DNA from: Rhodospirillaceae bacterium
GTDB lineage: Bacteria > Pseudomonadota > Alphaproteobacteria > MPNO01 > UBA2964
Length of the DNA stretch: 5,620 nt
Direction: 5' to 3'
Assembly: GCA_002724505.1 (NCBI GenBank)
Contig: PBOV01000047.1
Span: 15,104-20,723, forward strand
The notes under the pieces are model-generated. The model ran no database searches and was not told the origin of the DNA. It saw nothing but the letters and a program-made list of their open reading frames with translations. Every line of letters begins with the position of its first letter. The stretch's first letter is position 1. The position numbers were made by a program, and so were the translations under genes. Positions 5,115 to 5,620 of this stretch are shown piece after piece.

Positions 5115-5620
5115 ATGCCTGACGGCATGGTGCGGCCGATGTTGCCCGCAGTTGAAGAATTTATAGCTGCGATGCGAAAAATTTTTGAAGATGGTGTGAC
5201 CGAACCGGATTGCTGGGAAATGTGTCGTGAACATTTGAAGGAGTTGATTGCTGACCCAGATGTTAAAGCGCACGCAAAAGAATGGCCAATTACAGGCTTT
5301 AATCCGGAAACCAATCGCGTACAAAATTTGCTCTTTTATGAAGATCCGGATTACGGGTTTGTCATTAACGCTCTGATTAAGAAGCCGGGCGGCTACGCGA
5401 TGATTCATGATCACGGCTCCGCTTGGACAATTTATGGCGTTCTTTCGGGAAAAGAACGTATTGTTCATTTTGATGCAGAAAAGAACCCCGATGGGACGTT
5501 TGAGACTAGCGAAAGCCACGCGGAATATTGCGGACAAGGCGATGTGGATGTGGTTAAACCATGGTTGATCCATTCAGAATTTGCTGGTGACGAGAAATCT
5601 ATTGCGGTGATCGTGCGTTC
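5115..5620 (+). CDS. Cupin-fold metal-dependent enzyme, cysteine-dioxygenase-like, 3' end cut by window
   Basis: From ATG 5115 the frame stays open to the window edge, giving 168 residues of an incomplete protein that begins MPDGMVRPMLPAVEEF. A helical N-terminal part (about 1-55) is followed by a double-stranded beta helix. The metal ligands are H98-x-H100 in YAMIHDHGSAW and H153 in VKPWLIHSEF, a three-histidine set with the spacing seen in thiol dioxygenases (52-53 residues between the second and third histidine). The cysteine that is crosslinked in animal cysteine dioxygenase is not present five residues after H100 (T105). The S-x-H-x-Y triad of that family seems to read S162-x-A164-x-I166 here. 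So the fold and iron site look right, but the thiol-oxidising chemistry is doubtful. It is coupled to the PhyH gene by a one-base gap, implying a shared pathway. The exact reaction is unknown. Confidence 0.85.
   Translation, partial: MPDGMVRPMLPAVEEFIAAMRKIFEDGVTEPDCWEMCREHLKELIADPDVKAHAKEWPITGFNPETNRVQNLLFYEDPDYGFVINALIKKPGGYAMIHDHGSAWTIYGVLSGKERIVHFDAEKNPDGTFETSESHAEYCGQGDVDVVKPWLIHSEFAGDEKSIAVIVR

Noticed and set aside
4907..5573. Minus-strand open frames over the PhyH end and the cupin gene
   Set aside because: The plus strand carries a cupin with three metal histidines, a ribosome site and tight coupling to PhyH; the minus frames have no family features.

Overview
The window reads as compact bacterial DNA of moderate GC content. 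Shine-Dalgarno sites are clear ahead of most genes. The mix of gene families suggests a Gram-negative proteobacterium: a SixA-type phosphatase, a two-subunit Rieske oxygenase, PhyH and SDR catabolic enzymes, and a VOC protein ending in the GGW style common in Alphaproteobacteria. An uncultured or marine alphaproteobacterium is my best guess, but that is inference from protein style and not from a marker gene.

Layout, left to right. (1) A VOC-superfamily gene on the minus strand, cut by the left edge (1-399). (2) A divergent gap of 143 nt. (3) A SixA-like histidine phosphatase on plus (543-1049), meeting tail to tail with a RidA/YoaB-like gene on minus (1055-1399), with 5 nt between the stops. 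(4) A divergent gap of 128 nt. (5) The large and small subunits of a Rieske non-heme iron oxygenase on plus (1528-2796 and 2796-3293), overlapping by one base. They resemble the salicylate 5-hydroxylase / anthranilate dioxygenase group. (6) A convergent SDR dehydrogenase on minus (3310-4152). (7) A divergent gap of 127 nt that holds a strongly purine-rich Shine-Dalgarno-like tract and a tiny ORF. (8) A PhyH-family Fe(II)/2-oxoglutarate dioxygenase on plus (4280-5113), followed after 1 nt by a cupin gene with cysteine-dioxygenase-like metal histidines, cut by the right edge (5115 onward).

Taken together this looks like part of an accessory catabolic region for an aromatic or related ring compound. 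The Rieske pair would hydroxylate the substrate, the SDR would oxidise an alcohol or diol, RidA would clear enamine/imine intermediates or act on an amino product, and PhyH, cupin and VOC would add further metal-dependent steps. At least three, possibly four, separate non-heme metal enzymes lie in 5.6 kb. No ferredoxin, reductase, ring-cleavage enzyme of a classical type, transporter or transcription regulator is visible, so the pathway is incomplete here and the substrate cannot be named. SixA is the outlier and may be an unrelated neighbour. I saw no tRNA, rRNA, CRISPR, insertion sequence or origin. No intergenic stretch exceeds 300 nt.
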